A DNA stretch of 17,483 nucleotides from assembly GCA_007131745.1 (NCBI GenBank), contig SLPX01000355.1, positions 1-17,483 of the forward strand. The letters are read 5' to 3'. Shown here piece by piece: positions 7,920-15,481 of this stretch. Every line of letters begins with the position of its first letter. The first letter of the stretch is position 1. This DNA comes from Myxococcales bacterium. GTDB lineage: Bacteria > Myxococcota > Polyangia > HGW-17 > SLPX01. Both the position numbers and the translations under genes were made by a program. The notes beneath the pieces were generated by a model. The model was not told the DNA's origin. It saw only the letters and a program-made list of their open reading frames with translations, and did not search any database.

Positions 7920-8137
7920 CACGAGGCCTCCATTTTCGCCGGGAATCAAGGTCTGCTCCTTCAAATACCAATCTACAGACCAAAAGGCGGATTGGTCAAC
8001 GTAGAAAATTATCGATTTTTCACCTCTTCCAGTTCTCTTTTCCTGGATCCTTTTCCATGCTAAACACAGCTTCGAGTTGAACGAAACCAAGTCCCGGCTC
8101 ATGTGTTTATAACAACCTGGTTCAAAGAGATTACTTT

Positions 8138-9817
8138 ATGAATCTCTCCACAATAATCGATGATCTATGGAACCGGTATCTCCGGATAAAAGACACACGC
8201 CCGTTCATCGCAGCGGAGCTGTTCGTGGTTATCGCTGTAAGTTTCGCGTATTTCTACGTTTACCAATTCTCCTCGACTCACCTATGCGGAACAGACGCGT
8301 ACTATCATATCAAGTTCAGCTACATCACTCGCACCGAAGGAATCATACACAATTTTCACTGGGCCCAGTTTTCCCTCTGGAGAGATCATTTTTTCGACAA
8401 GGAATTTCTTTACCATATTTACCTCGCTCTTTTTACCTACGGAGACCTGATCGAAGGAGCGAAGTGGGCAACATTGATCATCGGGTGTTCCATTTTTACA
8501 TCATTTTTTGCACTGCTCCGTTTAAACGAGATCAATTACAGGTGGCTGTGGTGGCTGCTGTTGCTTTCTTCCGGCGGATATCTTCTTTTCCGCATCAACG
8601 TCGCACGTCCGCAAACATTGTCGGTCTTAATATTGATCGTGGGAATTCATTTCCTTTTGAATGAGCGGCACTGGATAGTCGGCTTTATTTCTTTTCTGTA
8701 CTCTCTCAGCTACACCGGCCATTACCAATACGTCGGTCTCGCCCTGATATACCTTGTTATAACAGCGCTCCGGGACGAACACAGACCATGGAAAGTGTTT
8801 GTGTGGGCTTTGGGAGGAATGATCCTCGGTTGGTCCATCCATCCGAATTTTCCACACAATGTGAAGGGTTTCTTTATCCAGAACGTTTTGGTGATTTGGA
8901 ACCACATGCAACAAACGGTGAACCTGAACATGGGCGGCGAATTGAATCCCATGTCCACCAGAAGCTTATTGAACGTTTGTTCGGCAAGCCTAATCCCTTT
9001 GTGGCTCATGTTCACGATTTCGCTAGCGCGACCTTTCAGATTAAGCTCGAAGACACTTTTTCTATTCGCCGCTTCCACGATCTATCTCGTTATGATGATG
9101 GTTTCGAAACGCTTCGGCGAATACTGGGTTCCCGTTACCGGTTTACTGGCGGCGTTCTATTTCAACGAATTGCCGGAAGAATTGACACCGGGAGGTTTGC
9201 GCCGCGAAAGACCATGGGTTTTCAGGGTGTTGGTCCTCGTATTGCTCGTGGGCATACCGGTGTTGTTCATCCGGAGCCATCTCGACACATTCCCCCAGCT
9301 TGAGCGCTGCGGAGAATCCACCTACGCTCCCTCAGCGCGATGGCTTGGAGAAAACATTCCCGAAGGCGAAACAGTGCTGACATGCGATTGGGACGATGCA
9401 CCGCATCTTTTTTTCCAATCACACAAGCACAACTACGCTGTGTTCCTGGATCCCACCTTCATGTACAACTGGAACCCCGAACTCTGGAAACGATGGAACG
9501 CTCTTGCAAACGGAAAAGACAATCGGCCCATCCAAACGATCCTGGACTATTTCAAAGTAAACTACATGTATTGTACAAGTGATTTCCGAGCTCTTAGGCA
9601 GCAACTCGCACGAATGCCGGAAGCAGAGCTGATATACCCCCGGCCTCAACCAGATGCTCTAAACGTGGCTTGCGCTGTAAACAAGGATTGCGGCGACGGA
9701 ACAATCTGCAGGAATGATAAATGCCGGCCGGGCCAACCCTGCACGAAAAAAACCGGTCGATGCGTAGAAGATCCCCACGCATACATGTTCAGGATCCACC
9801 GCATTCGTAAACGCTGA
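8138..9817 (+). CDS. GT-C membrane glycosyltransferase with cysteine-rich C-terminal cassette
   Basis: A 559-aa inner-membrane protein, about 11-12 hydrophobic segments between residues 23 and 379, with a soluble C-terminal region about 385-559. The first extracytoplasmic loop carries T52-D53-A-Y-Y-H57, which resembles the acidic D-x-Y-Y-H motif of STT3/AglB-type and related GT-C enzymes that use polyprenyl-linked sugar donors. The soluble part has TCDWDDAPHLFF (415-426) and LDPTFMYNWNPELW (437-450). Near the end, Cys512, 518, 524, 529, 535 and 542 form a compact six-cysteine module resembling secreted cysteine-rich repeats, before the basic end RIHRIRKR. A moderate Shine-Dalgarno AAAGAGA (8124-8130) precedes the start. 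The divergent Dpm1-like neighbour could supply its donor. Acceptor unknown; ArnT/PMT-like activity is an alternative. Confidence 0.8.
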   Translation: MNLSTIIDDLWNRYLRIKDTRPFIAAELFVVIAVSFAYFYVYQFSSTHLCGTDAYYHIKFSYITRTEGIIHNFHWAQFSLWRDHFFDKEFLYHIYLALFTYGDLIEGAKWATLIIGCSIFTSFFALLRLNEINYRWLWWLLLLSSGGYLLFRINVARPQTLSVLILIVGIHFLLNERHWIVGFISFLYSLSYTGHYQYVGLALIYLVITALRDEHRPWKVFVWALGGMILGWSIHPNFPHNVKGFFIQNVLVIWNHMQQTVNLNMGGELNPMSTRSLLNVCSASLIPLWLMFTISLARPFRLSSKTLFLFAASTIYLVMMMVSKRFGEYWVPVTGLLAAFYFNELPEELTPGGLRRERPWVFRVLVLVLLVGIPVLFIRSHLDTFPQLERCGESTYAPSARWLGENIPEGETVLTCDWDDAPHLFFQSHKHNYAVFLDPTFMYNWNPELWKRWNALANGKDNRPIQTILDYFKVNYMYCTSDFRALRQQLARMPEAELIYPRPQPDALNVACAVNKDCGDGTICRNDKCRPGQPCTKKTGRCVEDPHAYMFRIHRIRKR

Positions 9818-9830
9818 ACATCCACGTTCG

Positions 9831-11177
9831 TCAATCAATATCGCATCGGGGGGTTTCATCGAGAGCCACGAATAAACCAGCGGCCTCGGACAACACTCTC
9901 ATCAACATCAGGTTTTGAAACAACATGTTAACGTCTTCCGCGCTTTTCCCTTCATTGAGCCGGATGGTTTTTTCTAGTCCATCGATCAACTCCCCCAGCC
10001 GCCGAGCCAAAAGCGCGCTCACCCTTTTGAGCTCAGGAACACGATGGCTCGGTTCGGGCACGCACTCATGGGTCAGATAACCAGCGTACAGGTGGCTCAC
10101 CCGCAAAAACACCTCGTCAAGCTTTCTTTGCGCCCAATCGGGTGGATTCTGAATGTATTTAAGCAAATCGGTGATAGCGTATAGTTCCCTGGCCACCGCA
10201 TATATCCTCACCATGGTCGGCGGTACGCTGAAATCCCTCGCTAACTCCAATCGCCCTGCTTCGGCAAGGGCCATTGTAAGACGGTTCCAGAGAATCCCCG
10301 TCCTCAGTCTCGGGTAGAATTGCCTTATCGGCTCATCAGGAGCGTGCAGCGCCAATATCGTAATATTGAGCATCATCTCCGGCTGAGCGTACACAACCTT
10401 CTCCCGCTCCAAAACCCTGGCGAAAATCCGGGTCAACACCGCTGCCCTGGGATCTTGCAACCCCTCGTCCAGGCTGTAATCCCACTCGTCTTCGGATCCA
10501 TCTCCGGAAGCTTTCTCTCTTTCATGATCAGCCGCACTCTCTTTTACTGCCGCATCCCCATCATCCGCATCACCATTATCATCATCCGGTCCTTGGTGAG
10601 GAATTTTCACGGACAAATCAGTATCCTTTTCCCAGGTTGCCTTCACCTCCTCGAGCCTTCCCAAAAAACCCAGTAACCCAGGCTCATCGTCTTGATGGAG
10701 AGCAAAAAGAGCGGTCTTCCACGGGTTGTGTTTCTGTAATTCCACTAAACGCTCACGAACATCATTTACAATGTCCGGATTCGGATGATTCCTGTAGATT
10801 TCCAGGTAAACATCGAGATGTTTCGGTCCGGATCCGGAACGCTTGATTGCAAGAAGAATCCTGTTGGCTTTCGCCATGGAGACCACGTCCACCCCATCTT
10901 CCGCCATGAGCATCTCACCCAGTTTTTCAGGCCCTAGAAATACAAGCACTTCCAGGCTGTCCGGATCCGCTGTTGGTGCATCCCAATGTATTTCCGAGGC
11001 TTGCCCAAACTCGTAATTCCAGGATTGAATCCCTGCATCTCCCTCGAAACGCTCTCCATGGACGCTCTTATCCTTGCGGCGTCCTGAGAATCTCTCACAT
11101 CCGCGTGGCAGCTCCCATTCACTGCTGCAAGAATAAGACAGAAGAACGGCCGAAATCAAAAACAAACCCGACTTCAT
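9831..11177 (-). CDS. Large helical lipoprotein, unknown function
   Basis: A 448-aa protein beginning with a clear lipoprotein signal, MKSGLFLISAVLLSYSC, lipidated at Cys17. The start at 11177 is supported by AGGAAG (11184-11189) six bases upstream. The frame extends 20 codons further to an ATG at 11237, itself preceded by GGAGG at ten bases, but that would put the hydrophobic core unusually far from the N-terminus. The mature protein is mostly predicted helix with a very acidic, low-complexity linker about residues 195-245 separating two helical regions. No transmembrane segment, enzyme motif or named domain is seen. It is convergent with the GT-C gene, 13 bp from its stop. Its role is unknown; a structural or scaffold role in the envelope is inference. 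Confidence 0.78.
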   Translation of the reverse strand: MKSGLFLISAVLLSYSCSSEWELPRGCERFSGRRKDKSVHGERFEGDAGIQSWNYEFGQASEIHWDAPTADPDSLEVLVFLGPEKLGEMLMAEDGVDVVSMAKANRILLAIKRSGSGPKHLDVYLEIYRNHPNPDIVNDVRERLVELQKHNPWKTALFALHQDDEPGLLGFLGRLEEVKATWEKDTDLSVKIPHQGPDDDNGDADDGDAAVKESAADHEREKASGDGSEDEWDYSLDEGLQDPRAAVLTRIFARVLEREKVVYAQPEMMLNITILALHAPDEPIRQFYPRLRTGILWNRLTMALAEAGRLELARDFSVPPTMVRIYAVARELYAITDLLKYIQNPPDWAQRKLDEVFLRVSHLYAGYLTHECVPEPSHRVPELKRVSALLARRLGELIDGLEKTIRLNEGKSAEDVNMLFQNLMLMRVLSEAAGLFVALDETPRCDID

Positions 11178-11260
11178 CTCATACTTCCTGAATCCGTGAT
11201 TCGCCGGGGAGCATCCGCTTTGAAACTGGTCAGGCATTGCGGTTCGCCCTCCGAAAACCC

Positions 11261-11279
11261 GGGACTCATAATTTGTCCC
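11261..11279. promoter_or_regulatory. Inverted repeat GGGAC-N9-GTCCC upstream of lipoprotein gene
   Basis: GGGAC (11261-11265) and GTCCC (11275-11279) form a 5-bp inverted repeat around an AT-rich nine-base centre (TCATAATTT). It lies about 85-100 bp upstream of the lipoprotein start at 11177, in the divergent region shared with the ADH operon, and could be an operator. The arms are short, so chance is a real alternative. Confidence 0.2.
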
Positions 11280-11303
11280 AAAACACCCTTTCGGCGTTTA
11301 AGC

Positions 11304-11413
11304 CCGGCCGAAATCCGGACCTAATCGAATATGCACACAAAAAGCCGATTCCGCAAAAATTCGGCCGCGGCAAACAATAAGTTCTCATTTCTTGATTCCG
11401 CCGGCCAAATCCG
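11304..11413. promoter_or_regulatory. Near-direct repeat CCGGCC(G)AAATCCG in divergent intergenic region
   Basis: CCGGCCGAAATCCG (11304-11317) recurs as CCGGCCAAATCCG (11401-11413) with one base missing. The second copy lies between the candidate -35 and -10 of the ADH operon promoter. Paired elements of this kind fit cooperative repressor binding, but the function is inferred from position alone. Confidence 0.25.
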
Positions 11414-11420
11414 ATAATGG
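11392..11420 (+). promoter_or_regulatory. Candidate sigma-70 promoter for the ADH operon
   Basis: TTGATT (11392-11397) is followed after 15 bp by GATAAT (11413-11418), or after 17 bp by the weaker TAATGG. It lies about 50 bases upstream of the first ADH start. The short spacing makes this a moderate-to-weak match. Confidence 0.28.
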
Positions 11421-11467
11421 TCTTATGATCATTAACAAAGCGCATAAAGATAGTTCAAAGGTAATTC

Positions 11468-12670
11468 ATGCAAATCCCGGAGTACGAGTTCTTCAGTCGA
11501 TCGAAAATCATATCAGGTACGTGCGCTCTTGAATCCATCCCTTCAGAATTGAAAAACAACGGGGCCGTGAGGCCGCTGATTGTATCGGGAAAATCTTCAA
11601 CACAAAGATCGATGAAAAAAAATCTGATCAAGGCTTTTTACGACTCCGACCTTTCCATCGGAGCTTTCTATGATGAAATCGGCATTGGCGAAGATTTCCA
11701 ACGCGTACAGGATGCAGTTTATCTTTTCAAGGATCGAAAGTGTGATTCCATCGTCGTTGCAGGCGGAGGCCGTGTGGTAAATGCAGCCCGCGCTGTAAAT
11801 TGTATCGTCTCGGAAAAAAGGGGCGCGCTCTTCTATGAAGGAATGACCATTGTAAACCGACTGAACCCCTTCATAGTCGTACCCACCTGCTGTACAAATG
11901 GAACGGAAGGAGGAAACGTTCTCAGCATCGACGGATGTCGGATAGAGTCGGACTTTTTGATTCCGGACGTGATTGTTCTGGACAAAAGAATGACCGATAT
12001 GTGTTCGCTTCTATGCGCCGCTCGATCATCAGCCGTCGCCCTAGATAACGCACTGAACGCTTTCATGGACGAGAAAGCAAACTCATTGAGGGACGCTTTT
12101 GTCCACGCCGCTCTTTCATCGATTTCACACCACATGACCGGCCTGCTTAAAGACCCGGGAAGTACGAGTCACGGTTTCTGGACCGCCAACGCCGGCGTTA
12201 TCGCTACCACGGCGGCTTTGAATGCAAAGTTGGGGTTGACGGCCGCTCTTTCGGAAGAACTGGAAACACACACCTCGATCGATAGAGGGATATTCGTGTG
12301 TCTCCTGGCGCAGGCCGCTCTTGATCTGAGATGCAGCAAATACGGTTTTCCCCGTGATGAACTATTGCTCTACCTATCGGGAATGGAAGATTACGTGACC
12401 ACACCGGAAGAAAAACGCGCCCAAAAAGGGATCAACCTGGCGATGGATCTTTTCTCCGCTGCAGCCGCAGCGATCACCCGATCACTCTCATCCCTCTCCA
12501 ATCCTTTTCATGCTATCCCTCCAGGAGTCGCTGAACAAGCCTGCAAAAAAGGGGGGGCCTCAGGGGGTAAGTATTTCAACGAAAATGATTGTCTCACTGT
12601 TCTGGACAAGGCCCGGCAAAAACACTTCTTTCCCGAGCATCGGGCGAAGACATTGAATAAAGGGGAGTAA
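11468..12670 (+). CDS. Degenerate iron-type alcohol dehydrogenase homologue (probable pseudoenzyme)
   Basis: A 400-aa protein with the group III Fe-ADH fold but without the active-site set. Compared with the intact paralogue at 13264, the cofactor loop GGGSVIDTAK reads GGGRVVNAAR here (99-108), and TTTGTGSEAT reads TCCTNGTEGG (140-149). Of the four iron ligands only the Asp (Asp193) remains: the first His is Asn197, and the region of the other two (about 255-275) has no H-x3-H or H-G motif. Shared blocks such as RLNPFIV(V/I)P, KG/DRKCDSIV and LDPRM-like LDKRM show common descent. The frame is intact and full length, so this is a maintained divergent protein rather than a pseudogene. Shine-Dalgarno AAAGG (11457-11461). 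The next start is four bases after its stop. It may act as a regulatory or structural partner of the active enzyme. Confidence 0.85.
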   Translation: MQIPEYEFFSRSKIISGTCALESIPSELKNNGAVRPLIVSGKSSTQRSMKKNLIKAFYDSDLSIGAFYDEIGIGEDFQRVQDAVYLFKDRKCDSIVVAGGGRVVNAARAVNCIVSEKRGALFYEGMTIVNRLNPFIVVPTCCTNGTEGGNVLSIDGCRIESDFLIPDVIVLDKRMTDMCSLLCAARSSAVALDNALNAFMDEKANSLRDAFVHAALSSISHHMTGLLKDPGSTSHGFWTANAGVIATTAALNAKLGLTAALSEELETHTSIDRGIFVCLLAQAALDLRCSKYGFPRDELLLYLSGMEDYVTTPEEKRAQKGINLAMDLFSAAAAAITRSLSSLSNPFHAIPPGVAEQACKKGGASGGKYFNENDCLTVLDKARQKHFFPEHRAKTLNKGE

Positions 12671-12673
12671 AAG

Positions 12674-13267
12674 ATGATCACGAACAGATTTCCGGAAGTG
12701 AAACCCTGCCGGAAGCACTTAAAACGGGCGTACGCGTTTACGGTCATGCTTCTTATCGGCCGAGCTATAGAGGCGGCTGCCGAAGTCGACGAATCGATAA
12801 AAGAGATTTTTCGGAATCTACCTGATGACTTCAATTTTCTACTCGGAGTCGCTCCCAATGGTCCGAACATGATCATGGGCAAAGACAAGAGCGGAGCGAT
12901 AAAATACCTGGGATGGAATCCCTCGGACCATGACGTCAAACTCGAAATGCGCATCAAGAACATGGAACTTGCATTCAGGATATTCACATTCCGGGAATCA
13001 ACAGCGTACGCATCCAGCAATGATCGGTTTCTCATCGTGGGCGACCTGGCGCATGCACTTGCAGTGGTGCGCATACTGGACATTGTCGAAATCTATTTAC
13101 TGCCCAGGATCATCGCCGAACTGGCGGTAAAACGATACCCCTCTGAAACAGAGTTTCCGCCGTTGAAAAAGCACTTAAACCGGGGACGAATCTACGCAAA
13201 GACCTTGCATCCCGACCTTTTTCGCGTTGCATTAAACAATTTGCGCAACAGGAGCGCCACGACATGA
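12674..13267 (+). CDS. Small SCP2-like (sterol/lipid carrier) candidate between the two ADH genes
   Basis: A 197-aa protein of uncertain identity. Residues 86-145 run as K-x-E-M-R-x-K-N-M-E-L-A-F-R, then a FRESTAYAS segment, then FLIVGDLAHALAVVRILDIVEIYLLP, which is compatible with the strand-helix end of SCP2-type lipid-binding domains; this is pattern recognition from memory, not a search. A mildly hydrophobic stretch at 20-36 could be a helix or a weak signal. The C-terminal part (155-197) is basic. Translation is coupled on both sides: Shine-Dalgarno AGGGGAG (12661-12667) overlaps the upstream stop region, and its own TGA overlaps the ATG of the next gene (ATGA, 13264-13267). The context suggests it binds or presents a hydrophobic substrate or product for the dehydrogenase pair. 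Confidence 0.75.
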   Translation: MITNRFPEVKPCRKHLKRAYAFTVMLLIGRAIEAAAEVDESIKEIFRNLPDDFNFLLGVAPNGPNMIMGKDKSGAIKYLGWNPSDHDVKLEMRIKNMELAFRIFTFRESTAYASSNDRFLIVGDLAHALAVVRILDIVEIYLLPRIIAELAVKRYPSETEFPPLKKHLNRGRIYAKTLHPDLFRVALNNLRNRSATT

Positions 13268-14502
13268 TGTTCCCCGATTACTACGATTTCTATCTCGGCG
13301 TGAGAGCAATCGTAGCCGAAAACGGGCTGGAAAAGATCCCTCCAAGGATGACCGAACTGAAAGCTCGAAAACCGCTCATAATAACCGACCCGCACATAGA
13401 AGCGGCAGGTCTTGTAGACATAGTCTTGAATGCAGCTAAAAACAACCTGACGGACGTGGATATATTCAAAGACGTTCCCGTGGATTCAGATTACCGGGTT
13501 GTTGATGAAATATCGGCCCTGTACACCAGCAAGGGCTGCGATTCAATCGTTGCAATAGGCGGCGGATCCGTCATCGATACCGCCAAGGGGGTCAATATCA
13601 CAGCGTCTCTCGGAGGAGGCTCGCTTTTGTCTTATCAGGGCACCGGCGCCATCCAAAAGAGACTCAACCCTTTTATCGTCATACCGACCACGACCGGCAC
13701 CGGTTCGGAAGCAACCCTCGCCGCAGTGATTTCGGATCCGGTGCGAAAAACAAAAATGGCGTTCGTCTCCCATTTTCTTCTCCCCGACCTCGCGGTGATA
13801 GACCCCCGCATGACGCGAACGCTCCCGGATTTCCTCATCGGCGCAACGGCAATGGACGCAATGGCACACAGTTGCGAGGCTTATTATTGTCTCGAAAAGA
13901 ACCCGCTGAGTGACGCTCTTGCCTTAAAATCCATAGCGGGAATCAGCCGAAACCTTTTGGACGCAATACGGGATCCGGACAACACGGCTTCAAGACTAGC
14001 CTTGGCTGATGCATCGATGACGGCCGGAGCCGCATTTTCGAACTCCATGTGTGGGATGGTTCACAACATCGGTCACATCCTTGGCGCTGTTTGCCGAGTT
14101 CCACACGGAAACTGCATGGCTATCCTTCTCCCGTACGGCCTCGAATACAATTTGAACCGGAGGCAAGATGCCATCGGAGAATTGCTCTTTCCACTGGCCG
14201 GTCCGGAAGTATACGCAAAAACCCCGAAAAATGACCGCGCTGAAAAAGCCATCGAATACATCCGCACCATGAACGAAGAGATTCATCTCGCCACGGGAGG
14301 AAAACACCCCAGGTGTCTGAAGGAGATCGTTCGTAACTCAAACGAACAGGCGGTTCAACGATCCGTTCTTCCGGAAATCGCCCAAGGGATCATGAGCGAC
14401 CCTGCGAGACTTCTCAACCCGGAGGAAGTCCTTCCAAATGACGCTCTCTTGGTGCTGGAGCACGCCTGGGATGGAACTCCGCTGAACAGACAAAGAATGT
14501 AG
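13264..14502 (+). CDS. Iron-containing alcohol dehydrogenase (group III)
   Basis: A 412-aa NAD(P)-dependent alcohol/aldehyde oxidoreductase with Fe2+ at the active site. N-terminal dinucleotide domain: GGGSVIDTAKGVN at 99-111 and TTTGTGSEAT at 142-151. The C-terminal helical domain carries all four iron ligands: Asp198 and His202 in AMDAMAHSCEAY, His267 in MVHNIGH and His281 in VPHGNCMA. Length and motifs match the family (about 380-410 aa). The natural substrate cannot be read from the sequence; family members act on ethanol, butanol, 1,3-propanediol, lactaldehyde, methanol and long-chain alcohols. Shine-Dalgarno AGGAG (13250-13254) lies inside the preceding gene and the start overlaps its stop. 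It is the active partner of the degenerate copy at 11468. Confidence 0.93.
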   Translation: MMFPDYYDFYLGVRAIVAENGLEKIPPRMTELKARKPLIITDPHIEAAGLVDIVLNAAKNNLTDVDIFKDVPVDSDYRVVDEISALYTSKGCDSIVAIGGGSVIDTAKGVNITASLGGGSLLSYQGTGAIQKRLNPFIVIPTTTGTGSEATLAAVISDPVRKTKMAFVSHFLLPDLAVIDPRMTRTLPDFLIGATAMDAMAHSCEAYYCLEKNPLSDALALKSIAGISRNLLDAIRDPDNTASRLALADASMTAGAAFSNSMCGMVHNIGHILGAVCRVPHGNCMAILLPYGLEYNLNRRQDAIGELLFPLAGPEVYAKTPKNDRAEKAIEYIRTMNEEIHLATGGKHPRCLKEIVRNSNEQAVQRSVLPEIAQGIMSDPARLLNPEEVLPNDALLVLEHAWDGTPLNRQRM

Positions 14503-14509
14503 AAAAATC

Positions 14510-14544
14510 CAGGATTGGGCGCATCCTGAAAGTCCTGCTATAAT
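14510..14544 (+). promoter_or_regulatory. Sigma-70-like promoter overlapping an inverted repeat; leaderless start likely
   Basis: TTGGGC (14515-14520) and a perfect TATAAT (14539-14544) are separated by 18 bp. The ATG at 14552 is seven bases after the -10 box, so transcription would begin at or just before the start codon, and no Shine-Dalgarno is present. The -35 overlaps the inverted repeat CAGGAT (14510-14515) / ATCCTG (14523-14528), and AATCC-a-GGATT (14506-14516) is a second dyad. These could be an operator or the end of the ADH transcript; no T-run follows, so it is a poor terminator. Confidence 0.45.
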
Positions 14545-14551
14545 TCTGAAT

Positions 14552-14848
14552 ATGAGCAAAGCCGATGAAAAACGGACATGCGAAATCAATCTCAGTGAGC
14601 CGGATGAGAGTTGCAGCGAAAGCATCCCGTCCGTATCGGGTGCCGTTCTGGGCCTGGAGATAAAGGACAGAGGCCTTGTCTGGTGCGGGTTGGATGTGGT
14701 AACCATCCGGTGGGATGTAAAAACAATAGACGTGGATGCACATGGCAGCACGGCAAAAATAAGCGGATACACTCTGGAATACAAAGACGGTCGAAGTGAT
14801 TTCGTGGAGTCTTACCGAATCATCCGCATAATAAAAGCTTCTTCATGA
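14552..14848 (+). CDS. Small hypothetical protein
   Basis: A 98-aa soluble protein with no recognisable family. The N-terminal 28 residues are acidic and polar with Cys10 and Cys21. Residues 29-95 alternate hydrophobic and charged residues (for example GLDVVTIRWDVKTIDVD and SYRIIRII), suggesting a small beta-rich domain. There is no signal peptide. A good -10 box lies seven bases upstream of the ATG and there is no ribosome binding site, which fits a leaderless mRNA. It is followed after 42 bp by the phosphatase gene. The frame has typical composition for the region, but the short length leaves some doubt. Confidence 0.6.
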   Translation: MSKADEKRTCEINLSEPDESCSESIPSVSGAVLGLEIKDRGLVWCGLDVVTIRWDVKTIDVDAHGSTAKISGYTLEYKDGRSDFVESYRIIRIIKASS

Positions 14849-14890
14849 AAACAAGGACTCCGAAAACCACACTTCAAAAAAAGGCAAGCA

Positions 14891-15481
14891 ATGAAATTCA
14901 TCACACGCAAATCAACACTGATCACAATTCTTGCGGCTCTGCTCTTTTTCGCATCATCCGCCCGGGCCCGCCCCTCCAAGTTCACCCTTGTCGACGAAGG
15001 AGGCAAGGGCGCCGACGCCTGGAAAGTTTACCGAGGCAACCGGATCAGAAACGCGGACGACCTTAAATGGCTCAAAGAACAGGGAGTCACCCGGGTCGTT
15101 GCTCTTGAAAACTGGAACCACAAAACTCTCATGAAAGCCGCTAAAAAGATGGGCATTGAATACGTTCCCAGGTTCATGGCACGCGGCGACCGCAATGAGC
15201 CCGGAAGAAAACGTTTCGGCGAAAAGGTGACCAGGGACCTGATGAAGCCTGGACACGTCACGTTTGTTTATTGTACATACGGCGTTCATCGAACAGGCGG
15301 AATAATCGGACGTTTCAGAGCGGAGCGCGGATGGTCGTGCGACGCAATCATGAAGGAAGCGCACAAATACGGCTTCCGCGAATCACACTACAAAAAATAC
15401 CGGCAACTTCTGGAATGGGTTCATGAAGCTTGCAAGCGGAATAGTTCAAGCCGGGATAGACAGGACGAAAAAGAAGATTGA
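14891..15481 (+). CDS. Secreted dual-specificity / tyrosine phosphatase (TpbA-like)
   Basis: A 196-aa periplasmic protein-phosphatase candidate. The signal peptide covers residues 1-26 (basic MKFITRK, hydrophobic 9-21, cleavage likely after A-R-A26). The catalytic P-loop is V-Y-C128-T-Y-G-V-H-R134-T-G, the CX5R signature of cysteine-dependent phosphatases, with the usual His before Cys replaced by Tyr. The WKVYRGNRIRNADDLKWLKEQGVTRVVAL region (44-72) matches the start of the DSP fold, and Asp100 lies where the general acid is expected. Members such as Pseudomonas TpbA dephosphorylate periplasmic or membrane targets and affect biofilm formation; a substrate here is unknown. Shine-Dalgarno AAAGG ends at 14884. 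Its TGA (15479-15481) overlaps the ATG of the next gene. Confidence 0.88.
   Translation: MKFITRKSTLITILAALLFFASSARARPSKFTLVDEGGKGADAWKVYRGNRIRNADDLKWLKEQGVTRVVALENWNHKTLMKAAKKMGIEYVPRFMARGDRNEPGRKRFGEKVTRDLMKPGHVTFVYCTYGVHRTGGIIGRFRAERGWSCDAIMKEAHKYGFRESHYKKYRQLLEWVHEACKRNSSSRDRQDEKED

Noticed and set aside
7596..8063. 155-aa plus-strand open frame opposite the six-cysteine lipoprotein
   Set aside because: It has no ribosome binding site and no motif; the opposite frame has a strong Shine-Dalgarno and forms a close operon with the Dpm1-like gene. Rejected with moderate confidence.
14506..14528. Rho-independent terminator after the active ADH gene
   Set aside because: The stem is only six base pairs and is not followed by a T-run; the region fits a promoter/operator better.
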